From: Propionispora hippei DSM 15287
GTDB lineage: Bacteria > Bacillota > Negativicutes > Propionisporales > Propionisporaceae
Direction: 5' to 3'
DNA: 33,934 nucleotides
Assembly: GCF_900141835.1 (NCBI RefSeq)
Contig: NZ_FQZD01000041.1
Span: 1 to 33,934, forward strand
The notes beneath the pieces are model-generated. The model saw nothing but the letters and a program-made list of their open reading frames with translations. It searched no databases and was not told where the DNA came from. This document shows positions 1 through 5,928 of the stretch, piece after piece. Every line of letters starts with the position of its first letter. Positions within the stretch are counted from its first letter, which is position 1. The translations under genes and the position numbers were made by a program.

Positions 1-141
1 TTTTTTTTTTTTACTTTTAGTAATTACTTTGTAGTCACATCGTAGCAGATATTTTAGGGTTTTGCAAGAGAAACATATGGAAATAGTTAGGGTTCTTATG
101 GTAAAATTTATGTTGTAATTATAATACTAAGAGGTGATAAG
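1..141. other. AT-rich left edge, no gene recognised
   Basis: The window opens with a run of twelve T, then AT-rich sequence without a convincing coding region. A perfect TATAAT (120-125) and a TAAAAT (102-107) could be -10 elements for the gene that follows, but no good -35 sits at the right distance, and TATAAT would place the start of transcription on the ribosome site at 131-138. The T run may be the end of an assembly rather than a biological end; no terminal repeat can be judged from one window. Confidence 0.4.
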
Positions 142-182
142 ATGCCTAATACTGTTAGCCTTAAAAAAAAATACTAATATTC
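142..182 (+). other. True translation start and A9 frameshift site of the left-end membrane protein (predicted)
   Basis: A strong ribosome site (GAGGTGAT, 131-138) precedes ATG at 142. In the sequence as given this frame reads MPNTVSLKKKY and stops at 175-177, directly after nine A (163-171). A single -1 slip on the A run joins it to the frame of the 183-728 gene and yields MPNTVSLKKKILIF followed by MSIMLLSF, a textbook signal peptide with a lysine-rich n-region. The ATG at 183 has no ribosome site of its own. The explanation is programmed slippage, a phase-variable tract, or a one-base deletion (real or sequencing error). Confidence 0.6.
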
Positions 183-728
183 ATGTCTATCATGTTACTA
201 TCTTTTACATTTTTTAGTTGTATAGTTTATGCACAAGAAAATAAAAAAGCAGATACTACTATAACAAATGACCCTATTTCTTTATTTTTCAGAGGTCTAG
301 GTGCTTATGGTCTCCCTGAGAACACTCCGAACCCAAAAGACCCTATCCCTTCTAAAACTTCAAATTTACCATACCCTGTAAATTCGTTAAGTACCTCTAA
401 AACTGAAAATTCAATTACCTTTATCGCTCTTTTAATTATATTTTACCTAATAATATACAGACCAATAAAGAAGTTAGTAATACCTTTTCTAAAGAAAGTC
501 ATTCCAAAAGGAATAAAATATATTGATGTTCTTTATTTCATAATATTACTTATCTGCCTCTTGTTTGTCCCTTATAAGGATATTAAAGGACATACTTTCA
601 CTTTCATTATAAATAATCGTGTAGGAAATATGGATTATTTCTTTCTATTTTATGAGATTCTTGTAATTTCTGTAATATATGCCTTGATAAAAATTATTAT
701 TATAAAAACACTGAATAGCAAATCATAA
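183..728 (+). CDS. Exported membrane protein carrying a gp16-like ejection-protein segment; possible superinfection exclusion factor
   Basis: The 181-residue reading frame probably begins upstream at 142 through an A9 tract. Visible order: hydrophobic signal segment ending VYA|QEN (residues 1-17), an extracytoplasmic stretch, then three hydrophobic segments at about 78-95, 114-131 and 149-174. Residues 30-56 (DP..FFRG..GAYGLPENTPNP.DP) match residues 142-169 of this phage's gp16-like virion protein (29119-29202), at DNA level too: about 68 of 81 aligned bases by hand, one codon gap. Apart from that segment the gene is AT-rich with rare-looking codons, unlike the phage body. It stands alone, ends in a strong terminator and faces the repressor gene. 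No family is recognised outside the shared segment. A role in blocking DNA entry by a second phage is inference; a host-envelope anchor or toxin-like protein is possible. Confidence 0.75.
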   Translation: MSIMLLSFTFFSCIVYAQENKKADTTITNDPISLFFRGLGAYGLPENTPNPKDPIPSKTSNLPYPVNSLSTSKTENSITFIALLIIFYLIIYRPIKKLVIPFLKKVIPKGIKYIDVLYFIILLICLLFVPYKDIKGHTFTFIINNRVGNMDYFFLFYEILVISVIYALIKIIIIKTLNSKS

Positions 729-741
729 ATAATATAATTGT

Positions 742-782
742 AGACCACTGACAGGATTACTGTTGGTGGTCTTTTTTTTTTT
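742..782 (+). terminator. Strong intrinsic terminator
   Basis: A 13-bp stem (742-754 with 760-772, two G-T pairs, 5-nt loop GATTA) is followed by eleven T (772-782). It ends transcription of the left-end membrane protein gene and lies between two convergent genes. The T run abuts the stop codon of the leftward repressor, so that transcript also reads the stem, but without a long U tract behind it. Confidence 0.9.
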
Positions 783-930
783 ACTTGTTATCTTTTATAT
801 AGACAGTGATAAATTGCCGAAGTAACTCTGATGGATTGACCGCTTTACTTTTACATACATTAAAGAATTGCTCTTTCTCTTCTTTTGGCAATCTTATTTT
901 AATCTCAGCGTTCTTCTGTACTTCAGTCAT
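781..930 (-). CDS. Arc/CopG-like ribbon-helix-helix repressor
   Basis: A 49-residue protein beginning MTEVQKNAEIKIRLP. The start at 930 is chosen because GGGAGG lies about 9 bases upstream; a longer reading frame to 996 lacks such a site and would run through the operator. The pattern is a short beta strand (AEIKIRLP), helix (KEEKEQFFNVCKSKA), turn (VNPS) and helix (ELLRQFITVYIKD), the usual RHH fold that binds DNA as a dimer through the strand. It is the only leftward gene in the window, AT-rich, and faces an array of GTTCCCACAA repeats; the nearest (987-1004) lies within its own upstream region, suggesting autoregulation. By position it should repress the rightward early promoter. The P22 Arc analogy comes from fold and context, not sequence identity. 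Confidence 0.75.
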   Translation of the reverse strand: MTEVQKNAEIKIRLPKEEKEQFFNVCKSKAVNPSELLRQFITVYIKDNK

Positions 931-986
931 ATTATGATGCCCTCCCTTTAATTGATGTATGTCTATAATATTACCATATTTATTTC

Positions 987-1004
987 GTTCCCACAATAGG
1001 GAAC
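987..1004. promoter_or_regulatory. Operator O1, perfect dyad
   Basis: GTTCCC and GGGAAC are separated by six bases. This is the first of three GTTCCCACAA sites and the only one with a perfect inverted half. It lies about 57 bases upstream of the repressor start, where it could control that gene. A candidate leftward -10 (TATTAT on the minus strand, 965-970) is present; its -35 is poor. Confidence 0.6.
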
Positions 1005-1021
1005 ATTTTTTATTTTAGGTG

Positions 1022-1050
1022 TTGACACACGTTCCCACAAGTGGTACTAT
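1022..1050 (+). promoter_or_regulatory. Host sigma70-type early promoter
   Basis: TTGACA (1022-1027), a 17-base spacer and TACTAT (1045-1050) make a near-consensus promoter with predicted start about 1057. It drives ardA and probably the antirepressor and phage RNA polymerase genes before the phage enzyme exists. It is the only near-consensus host promoter I found in the window. Confidence 0.8.
1031..1041. promoter_or_regulatory. Operator O2, inside the early promoter spacer
   Basis: GTTCCCACAAG lies wholly between the -35 and -10 elements of the early promoter, with an imperfect dyad (CCAC/GTGG, 1035-1044). Occupancy here would directly exclude host RNA polymerase. Confidence 0.6.
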
Positions 1051-1068
1051 AGGGTCATGAGGTAACAT

Positions 1069-1079
1069 GTTCCCACAAG
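1069..1079. promoter_or_regulatory. Operator O3, downstream of the early start
   Basis: An exact repeat of the 11-base O2 sequence lies about 12 bases past the predicted transcription start and just ahead of the ardA ribosome site. Distances are O1 to O2 44 bases and O2 to O3 38 bases, close to four helical turns each. Confidence 0.55.
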
Positions 1080-1100
1080 ACAACAGGGAGGAATAACACT

Positions 1101-1616
1101 ATGTTAAAGATTGCATTGACAAACCTAGGGAAATACAACGAGGGCGAACTGGTCTACAAATGGTTAGAACTCCCGGCAACTGAAGACGAAATCGAAGAAG
1201 CAAAAGAAGCAATCGGCATCAATGAACAATATGAAGAATGGTTCATCACTGACTATGAGACCGATATTGAAGGCTTACAAGTAGGCGAATATGAAGACCT
1301 TGAGGCACTCAATGAACTCGCAGAACGCTATGAGAACCTTCATGAATACGACCAAGACATAGTCCAAGCAATTATTGAGGGTGAAGGGTACGACCTAGAG
1401 GAAGCCTTGGACGTTCTGGAAAGTGGCAACTACTCCTTCTACCCTGATGTAACCAATGAGGAAGACCTTGGCTTCTATGTAGTAGATGAAGGTTTATTCG
1501 GGGTAGAAATACCGGACTCCTTACAGGTGTACATCGACCATGAATCCATAGGTCGGGATTGGAGAATAAATGGTGCAGGTAGTTTCACCTCTAAGGGATA
1601 CATTGAGTTGCATTAA
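1101..1616 (+). CDS. ardA: ArdA-family antirestriction protein
   Basis: A 171-residue, very acidic protein of the size usual for ArdA. The opening (ALTNLGKYNEGELVYKWL) and the EEWFITDYE.D..G block are characteristic. ArdA dimers mimic bent B-form DNA and inactivate type I restriction enzymes. As first gene behind the early host promoter it occupies the place of Ocr (gene 0.3) in T7: same job, different protein family. The start at 1101 has GGGAGGAA upstream. Its expression would be shut off with the rest of the early region if the operators are occupied. It is followed by a structured intergenic RNA and the first phage promoter. Confidence 0.9.
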   Translation: MLKIALTNLGKYNEGELVYKWLELPATEDEIEEAKEAIGINEQYEEWFITDYETDIEGLQVGEYEDLEALNELAERYENLHEYDQDIVQAIIEGEGYDLEEALDVLESGNYSFYPDVTNEEDLGFYVVDEGLFGVEIPDSLQVYIDHESIGRDWRINGAGSFTSKGYIELH

Positions 1617-1628
1617 AGTCGAAACATA

Positions 1629-1676
1629 GCCGGGGAGTGTTCCCGGCGATGGTCTCCCGGAAATGGTCTACCGGGA
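1629..1676 (+). other. Two adjacent RNA hairpins between ardA and the antirepressor
   Basis: Hairpin one pairs GCCGGGG (1629-1635) with TCCCGGC (1641-1647) over a 5-nt loop. Hairpin two pairs TCCCGG (1655-1660) with CCGGGA (1671-1676) over a 10-nt loop. The ATGGTCT.CCGG motif occurs twice in tandem, and GTCTC (1652-1656) could alternatively pair with GAGAC (1682-1686). No U tract follows, so this is more likely an RNA processing, stability or attenuation element than a simple terminator. Confidence 0.55.
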
Positions 1677-1697
1677 CTGATGAGACAGGCCAAAAGT

Positions 1698-1720
1698 TAA
1701 TTGCGGCATATAACAGAGAA
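1698..1720 (+). promoter_or_regulatory. Phage RNA polymerase promoter P1
   Basis: A copy of the 23-bp repeat (TAATTGCGGCATATAACAG then AGAA). It reads toward the antirepressor and RNA polymerase genes, so the polymerase would transcribe its own gene. The AATT lead and GGCACA-like core resemble the T3/K11 promoter class; the start of transcription should lie near position 18-19 of the repeat. Confidence 0.85.
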
Positions 1721-1745
1721 ACCAATTCATCCATATTTAACTTAA

Positions 1746-1765
1746 TCAAGGAGGAATGACAAATG
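1746..1765 (+). repeat. Duplicated leader, copy 1 (ahead of antirepressor)
   Basis: TCAAGGAGGAATGACAAATG is identical to 2611-2630, covering ribosome site and start codon, and similarity runs a few bases into both genes (AAAACA). Confidence 0.85.
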
Positions 1766-2524
1766 AAAAACAGTGTTAATCAAATTCAAAAGGTATTCGA
1801 GTATCAAGGAGGTCATAAGGTCAGAACTGTCGTTATTGATGGTGAGCCTTGGTTTGTCGCAAAGGATGTATGCGAAGTGTTGGGTCTGAAGTGGAAAGGA
1901 AATCAAACATTGAAGCCTCTACAAGCGGAAATGATAAGGGTCACGTTTTACCGGACCCCTACAAGATGGGCAGGACAAACCACTCAACAAGAAGGGTTAG
2001 TAATTAATGAAGCGGGTCTATACTGCCTAGTTATGCGGAGTAATAAGCCAGAAGCCCAAGCGTTCCAAAACTGGATAGCCTCCGAAGTCCTCCCTAGCAT
2101 CCGTAAACATGGCATGTACATGACTCCACAAGTCGCAAAAGAAGCCATAGAGGACACCGAAGCCTTCCTAGCGCGTGCCTTGCTTATCGCAAAGGACAAA
2201 CTAGACAAACTCGAAGCCGAAGTAAAAGAACTCAAACCCAAGGCTCAACATTTCGACGAATACATGGACTACAAAGGCTCCCATTCCTTTACAGATGTAG
2301 CGGCATTGTTAGGCATCCATGTAACCGTCCTAACGGCTCAAATGGTCTCCGATGGAATCCTCCGTCGAAACATCAAAGGTGAATTATATCCTCGCAAAGC
2401 GTACCAATCAACTCCATATTTCAGAGTAAAGCATACACCTAAGTACATTCAGACACGAGTTACACCTGAAGGACTCAACTGGTTAACCTCAAGGTATTCC
2501 AACAGTTTAAAAGTGGTTAACTAA
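1763..2524 (+). CDS. BRO-N/KilA-C type phage antirepressor
   Basis: A 253-residue protein. An N-terminal BRO/Ant domain spans about 8-120 (GEPWFVAKDVCEVLGLKW, then GLVINEAGLYCLVMRS and ALPSIR-like SEVLPSIRKHGMY). A coiled segment (DKLDKLEAEVKELKPKA) leads to a C-terminal KilAC-like domain (about 165-250) with HSFTDVAALLGIH and YIQTRVTPEGLNWL. Such proteins in temperate phages inactivate or compete with repressors. The gene sits between the repressor-controlled promoter and the RNA polymerase gene, behind phage promoter P1. A T7-like phage has no obvious need for one unless it also carries a repressor, as this one does. The physical target is unknown. Start has AAGGAGG 8 bases upstream. Confidence 0.85.
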   Translation: MKNSVNQIQKVFEYQGGHKVRTVVIDGEPWFVAKDVCEVLGLKWKGNQTLKPLQAEMIRVTFYRTPTRWAGQTTQQEGLVINEAGLYCLVMRSNKPEAQAFQNWIASEVLPSIRKHGMYMTPQVAKEAIEDTEAFLARALLIAKDKLDKLEAEVKELKPKAQHFDEYMDYKGSHSFTDVAALLGIHVTVLTAQMVSDGILRRNIKGELYPRKAYQSTPYFRVKHTPKYIQTRVTPEGLNWLTSRYSNSLKVVN

Positions 2525-2550
2525 AAGAATGTAATTTATAGGTTCCAAAG

Positions 2551-2589
2551 GCCAGTCTCGGCGTGGGACTGGCTATTCTTTTACCTTTT
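2551..2589 (+). terminator. Intrinsic terminator ahead of the RNA polymerase gene
   Basis: A 9-bp stem (2551-2559 with 2565-2573, one G-T pair, loop GGCGT) is followed by TATTCTTTTACCTTTT. It lies between the antirepressor and RNA polymerase genes and would limit how much host transcription reaches the polymerase. Confidence 0.75.
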
Positions 2590-2610
2590 AGACCAAACAT
2601 ATGTTCGTAT

Positions 2611-2630
2611 TCAAGGAGGAATGACAAATG
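2611..2630 (+). repeat. Duplicated leader, copy 2 (ahead of RNA polymerase)
   Basis: Identical 20 bases to 1746-1765. AGGAGG lies 8 bases before ATG 2628. An out-of-frame ATG (2621) sits too close to the ribosome site to be used well. Confidence 0.85.
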
Positions 2631-5192
2631 GAAAACATGGTAAACAAGTACGGAGAACTTTTCACGGAGCAACTAGAAATTGAGGCATCCTACAAGAAAT
2701 TCGCAGAGGAACTCTTAAAAAATACTTACGCAGAATCTAAATTAGAAGGGAAAACCGCTGAGACTGCTTTAGGTAAACGCTTAATGAACCATCAATTTGA
2801 CACTGTTTTTGAGAACGTCAAAGTGTTTGTTGAAACTACCTTGCAACCCAAGCCGGGAGTAAAACCCGCATACATAGGCATCCTTCAGCAACTAGCAGAT
2901 ATTTATGAGGGCAAGGAACGTGACCTCTATACTCTCCTGACGATGGCTACCTTCTCTGTCCTTCTAAACAGCGTATTCCGCAAGGAAACTCGCCTTTCTA
3001 ACCTAGCACAAACAGTAGCGGCTGAAGTACAGACAGAGGCCCGGATGGAAGCCTTCCTCAAGGCCAATCCCGAGATTGCCGCCTCGGTTCTCCGTGGTAT
3101 CTCCGAACGTGTTTCCAAGCACTATAAAACCTATTACGCCTACCGCCGTATGGAACATGCGAACTTTTCTTGGAACCCTTGGAGCCTTAAAGATTCTACC
3201 CTGTTCGGGGCCAAGTTGATTGAATTGGTCATCCAAGGTAGCGGCTACTTTGAACTCTACGACCACACTGACATGAACGGCAAGGCCGTAACTGAAATCC
3301 ATCCTACCCAATGGCTCCTTAATACTTGGGCCAAGAACGAAGAGAAACTCATCGCCAAGGCATACCGCATGTGTCCGACTGTCGTTCCTCCTGCTCCTTG
3401 GACTACCTTTAAGGATGGCGGCTATTATGGGGAACTCAAGTCCTACTGCACATTCCTTCGGCTCCATGACTTTTCGGTTCCTAACGTATTCACCAAGGAA
3501 TACATGGCACGTCTGAACCAACTAGACCTGTCAAATGTCCAAGCGGCTATTAACGCTATCCAAGAGACACCTTGGATTATCAATAAGAAAGTCCTGAAAG
3601 TAGCCAAGGCAGTTATTGCTCGTGGTGGCGAACTGGCTGGCATCCCTCGCATGGAACCATTACCGGAATTACCTCGCCTCACCGGGGATTATACCGATGA
3701 GGAACTCAAGGCCCACAAACAGAAAGCCGTTGAGCGTATCCGCTTGGAGGCCCGGAGAAAATCCAAGGCTATTCGGGCTATCGGACATATTAAAGTCGCT
3801 GAAAGATTCAGTAAGTATGAAAGTATTTACTTCCCTTGCAACATGGACTTCCGAGGCCGTGTCTATCCGATTCCTAGTTTCTCATTCCAAGGGGATGACC
3901 TGAACAAAGCCCTGCTCCTCTTTGCGGATGCTCCTGCATGTTCATCGTATAAGGACATTGAGTGGCTCATGGTTCACGGTGCTAACCTCGCAGGAGTTGA
4001 CAAGGTATCCTTCGATGACCGTGTGGCTTGGGTTCGAGACCATGAAGCGCAAATCTTAGACTGCGCCAAAGACCCAATGGGGAACCTCTGGTGGGCCGAC
4101 CAAGACTCTCCCTTCCAGTTCCTAGCGTTCTGCTTCGAGTGGCAAGCATGGAGAGAACACGAGGCCAAGTTCGGTACTCCTGAAGGCTTCAAGTGCGGAA
4201 TCCCGGTGGCCTTTGACGGAACCTGCTCTGGTCTTCAGCATTTCTCCGCTATCCTCCGTGACCCTGTGGGTGGCAAGGCCGTAAACCTGCTCCCTGCTGA
4301 TAAGCCGCAGGACATCTACGGAATGGTCGCAGAGGTAGTCAATGAGCAACTCAAAAAGGATTCTGTCTCTGGTACTCCTGACACCACCGCAGAAGGCAAG
4401 AATGGCGAACCATACACCAAGTACGGTACAAAAACACTGGCTCAACAATGGCTGGCCTATGGTGTCAATCGTAAAGTTACCAAGCGTTCTGTAATGACTC
4501 TGGCCTATGGCTCCAAGGAGTTCGGATTCCGTGACCAAATCCTTGAGGACACCATTGAACCTGCAATCTTGGAAGGCCGTGGCGGTATGTTCGCTAACCC
4601 GAATCAATCCGCAGGATACATGGCGAAACTCATCTGGAACGCTGTGCGGAAAGTCGTTGTCAAGGCCGTAGAAGGTATGGAATGGCTTCAACAAATGGCT
4701 CGTCTAGTTTGTAAGGAGGGCCAAGTAGTAACTTGGATGACTCCTATGGGCCTCCCGGTTCAGCAATCCTACATGGTATGCAATTCAGAGGTGTATCGTA
4801 TGCGTTTCTCTGGCATCGACAAACGGTTCTACTCAGTGAATATTACCGGAGACATCGACAAAAGAGCGCAAGCCCAAGGTATCGCTCCTAACTTCATTCA
4901 CTCAATGGATGCGGCACACTTGCAACTGACTGTCATCATGGCGAAGGAGGCAGGTATCAACCATTTCTCCATGATTCACGATTCCTACGGTGCGCCTGTA
5001 GCCCAAGCAGACAGAATGTTCAAAACAGTCAGAGAAGCGTTCATTAAGATGTACTCTGAGAACAATGTTCTGGAGCAATTCAAGGCTGACATGGAGATGC
5101 TCATTGAGAAGGGAGACAAGATTCCTGCTATTCCTTCCAAGGGAACCCTAGACCTCAATGTAGTCCGCGAATCTTTATACACCTTCCACTAA
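2628..5192 (+). CDS. T7-type single-subunit DNA-directed RNA polymerase (gp1-like)
   Basis: An 854-residue protein against 883 in T7. Catalytic elements are intact: D530 in FDGTCSGLQHFSA (T7 D537), K619 and Y627 in TKRSVMTLAYGSKEFGF (T7 K631, Y639) and D785 in IHDSYGAP (T7 D812). The promoter specificity loop region follows VQQSYMVCNSEVYRMRF and runs to DKRAQAQGIAPNFIHS; it differs from T7, in keeping with the different promoter sequence found here. The enzyme should recognise the AATTGCGGCA repeats and drive middle and late genes. The gene is fed by the host early promoter and by P1, giving positive feedback. It may be restrained by the gp3.5-like protein at 7584. Confidence 0.97.
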   Translation: MENMVNKYGELFTEQLEIEASYKKFAEELLKNTYAESKLEGKTAETALGKRLMNHQFDTVFENVKVFVETTLQPKPGVKPAYIGILQQLADIYEGKERDLYTLLTMATFSVLLNSVFRKETRLSNLAQTVAAEVQTEARMEAFLKANPEIAASVLRGISERVSKHYKTYYAYRRMEHANFSWNPWSLKDSTLFGAKLIELVIQGSGYFELYDHTDMNGKAVTEIHPTQWLLNTWAKNEEKLIAKAYRMCPTVVPPAPWTTFKDGGYYGELKSYCTFLRLHDFSVPNVFTKEYMARLNQLDLSNVQAAINAIQETPWIINKKVLKVAKAVIARGGELAGIPRMEPLPELPRLTGDYTDEELKAHKQKAVERIRLEARRKSKAIRAIGHIKVAERFSKYESIYFPCNMDFRGRVYPIPSFSFQGDDLNKALLLFADAPACSSYKDIEWLMVHGANLAGVDKVSFDDRVAWVRDHEAQILDCAKDPMGNLWWADQDSPFQFLAFCFEWQAWREHEAKFGTPEGFKCGIPVAFDGTCSGLQHFSAILRDPVGGKAVNLLPADKPQDIYGMVAEVVNEQLKKDSVSGTPDTTAEGKNGEPYTKYGTKTLAQQWLAYGVNRKVTKRSVMTLAYGSKEFGFRDQILEDTIEPAILEGRGGMFANPNQSAGYMAKLIWNAVRKVVVKAVEGMEWLQQMARLVCKEGQVVTWMTPMGLPVQQSYMVCNSEVYRMRFSGIDKRFYSVNITGDIDKRAQAQGIAPNFIHSMDAAHLQLTVIMAKEAGINHFSMIHDSYGAPVAQADRMFKTVREAFIKMYSENNVLEQFKADMEMLIEKGDKIPAIPSKGTLDLNVVRESLYTFH

Positions 5193-5233
5193 TACTTATT
5201 CATTGAAATTCTTGTCGAAACCCTATTGACATC

Positions 5234-5256
5234 TAATTGCGGCACATTACAGAGAA
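5234..5256 (+). promoter_or_regulatory. Phage RNA polymerase promoter P2
   Basis: TAATTGCGGCACATTACAG then AGAA, identical to P3 and P4, in the gap after the RNA polymerase gene and ahead of the zinc-finger gene. Confidence 0.9.
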
Positions 5257-5306
5257 GAGAGATGACTAAAGGTATATCTCAAGGTATATCCTTTAGGATT
5301 CTCTCT
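5256..5306 (+). other. Long imperfect hairpin with GGTATAT repeats
   Basis: AGAGAGA (5256-5262) pairs with TCTCTCT-like 5300-5306 and CTAAAGG (5266-5272) with CCTTTAG (5290-5296), separated by a 2-3 base internal loop. GGTATAT occurs at 5271 and 5283 and again near 5339. The element sits at the very 5' end of P2 transcripts, where T7 has RNase III processing sites; that role is inference. Confidence 0.55.
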
Positions 5307-5375
5307 TTATGTATATTCACTAAAAGTATATTACCCAAGGTATATACCTAAAGAACAACAAGGAGGAACAACAAA

Positions 5376-5597
5376 ATGATTCTACCTAAGTACCTATGCC
5401 CTGTCTGTAATAAATCTCATGAGGACTTTGATTCTGCTATGTCTTGTATCAATAGTCATCCAACGCTTGAGAAAGTGGAGACACCTTCGGAACGAGTCGT
5501 GGATGCCTTTGAGTATGTAGACGTGACCATGAGCAACGGTGCTGTCTACAGATATAAACGTCTAAGACAGATTGGAGGTGACGATTGGGATGATTGA
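5376..5597 (+). CDS. Small zinc-finger protein, unknown function
   Basis: A 73-residue protein with one likely zinc site: C8-x2-C11 and C24-x3-H28 near the N-terminus, then an acidic to basic tail ending IGGDDWDD. Good AGGAGG site 9 bases before ATG. It is the first gene behind P2 and overlaps the next gene by 8 bases, so the two are probably translationally coupled. Small early proteins at this position in T7-like phages often act on host functions, but nothing here shows a target. Confidence 0.7.
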   Translation: MILPKYLCPVCNKSHEDFDSAMSCINSHPTLEKVETPSERVVDAFEYVDVTMSNGAVYRYKRLRQIGGDDWDD

Positions 5598-5871
5598 AGG
5601 TAAAACTGCAAGTCAAATCATTATTGATGACCCGGAAGGCTCCGCTAAGACCTCTGCTCACTATCAAGTAGGTTCCAAACAACCTATAGAAATCATGCAG
5701 GAGGTCATGAGTCCCGAAGAGTTCCAAGGGTTCCTTCGTGGGAATGTCATCAAGTACGCTCTGCGGCTCGGTCATAAGGACAAGGCCGTGAAAGAAGCGG
5801 CGAAGATTGAGCAGTACGCAAAGTGGCTCCGTGAGGCTCTCGAAGGTAAGCAAATCGACCCTCGGAACTAA
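5590..5871 (+). CDS. DUF3310 protein, T7 gp1.7-like
   Basis: 93 residues from ATG 5590, chosen because GGAGGTGA (5575-5582) lies 7 bases upstream; a TTG at 5572 in the same frame has no such site. The core KQPIEIMQEVMSPEEFQGF then LRGNVIKYALRLGHKD and AAKIEQYAKWL fits the DUF3310 pattern (conserved G-N-x-x-K-Y and R-x-G-x-K-D). T7 gp1.7, a member of this family, is a nucleotide kinase; this protein is about half its length and consists of little more than that domain, so kinase activity cannot be assumed. The stop codon TAA is also the first three bases of promoter P3. Confidence 0.75.
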   Translation: MIEGKTASQIIIDDPEGSAKTSAHYQVGSKQPIEIMQEVMSPEEFQGFLRGNVIKYALRLGHKDKAVKEAAKIEQYAKWLREALEGKQIDPRN

Positions 5872-5891
5872 TTGCGGCACATTACAGAGAA
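5869..5891 (+). promoter_or_regulatory. Phage RNA polymerase promoter P3
   Basis: Exact P2-type copy; its first three bases are the stop codon of the DUF3310 gene. Together with P4, 37 bases on, it forms a tandem pair in front of the replication genes. Confidence 0.9.
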
Positions 5892-5905
5892 ATAGTCGCA
5901 GATTT

Positions 5906-5928
5906 TAATTGCGGCACATTACAGAGAA
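5906..5928 (+). promoter_or_regulatory. Phage RNA polymerase promoter P4
   Basis: Second exact copy of the tandem pair. Its last two bases are the first two of the terminator stem that follows. Confidence 0.9.

Noticed and set aside
96-125. Host promoter for the left-end gene using TATAAT at 120-125
   Set aside because: No -35 hexamer within 16-18 bases and the transcript would begin on the ribosome site; kept only as a note.
1629-1700. Possible hammerhead ribozyme (CTGATGAG at 1677-1684 with nearby AAAAG)
   Set aside because: The CUGAUGA box is present, but no stem II and no GAAA box in the right place can be drawn.
2677-2702. Promoter-like stretch AAATTGAGGCATCCTACAAG inside the RNA polymerase gene
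   Set aside because: It matches the phage promoter at only about 15 of 23 positions, lacks the AGAGAA end, and is explained by coding sequence.
3003-3521. Long reading frames on the minus strand inside the RNA polymerase gene (also 4122-4694) and similar ones inside other genes
   Set aside because: They lie fully within well-supported rightward genes, have no ribosome sites or recognisable domains, and reflect the third-position bias of the sense strand.
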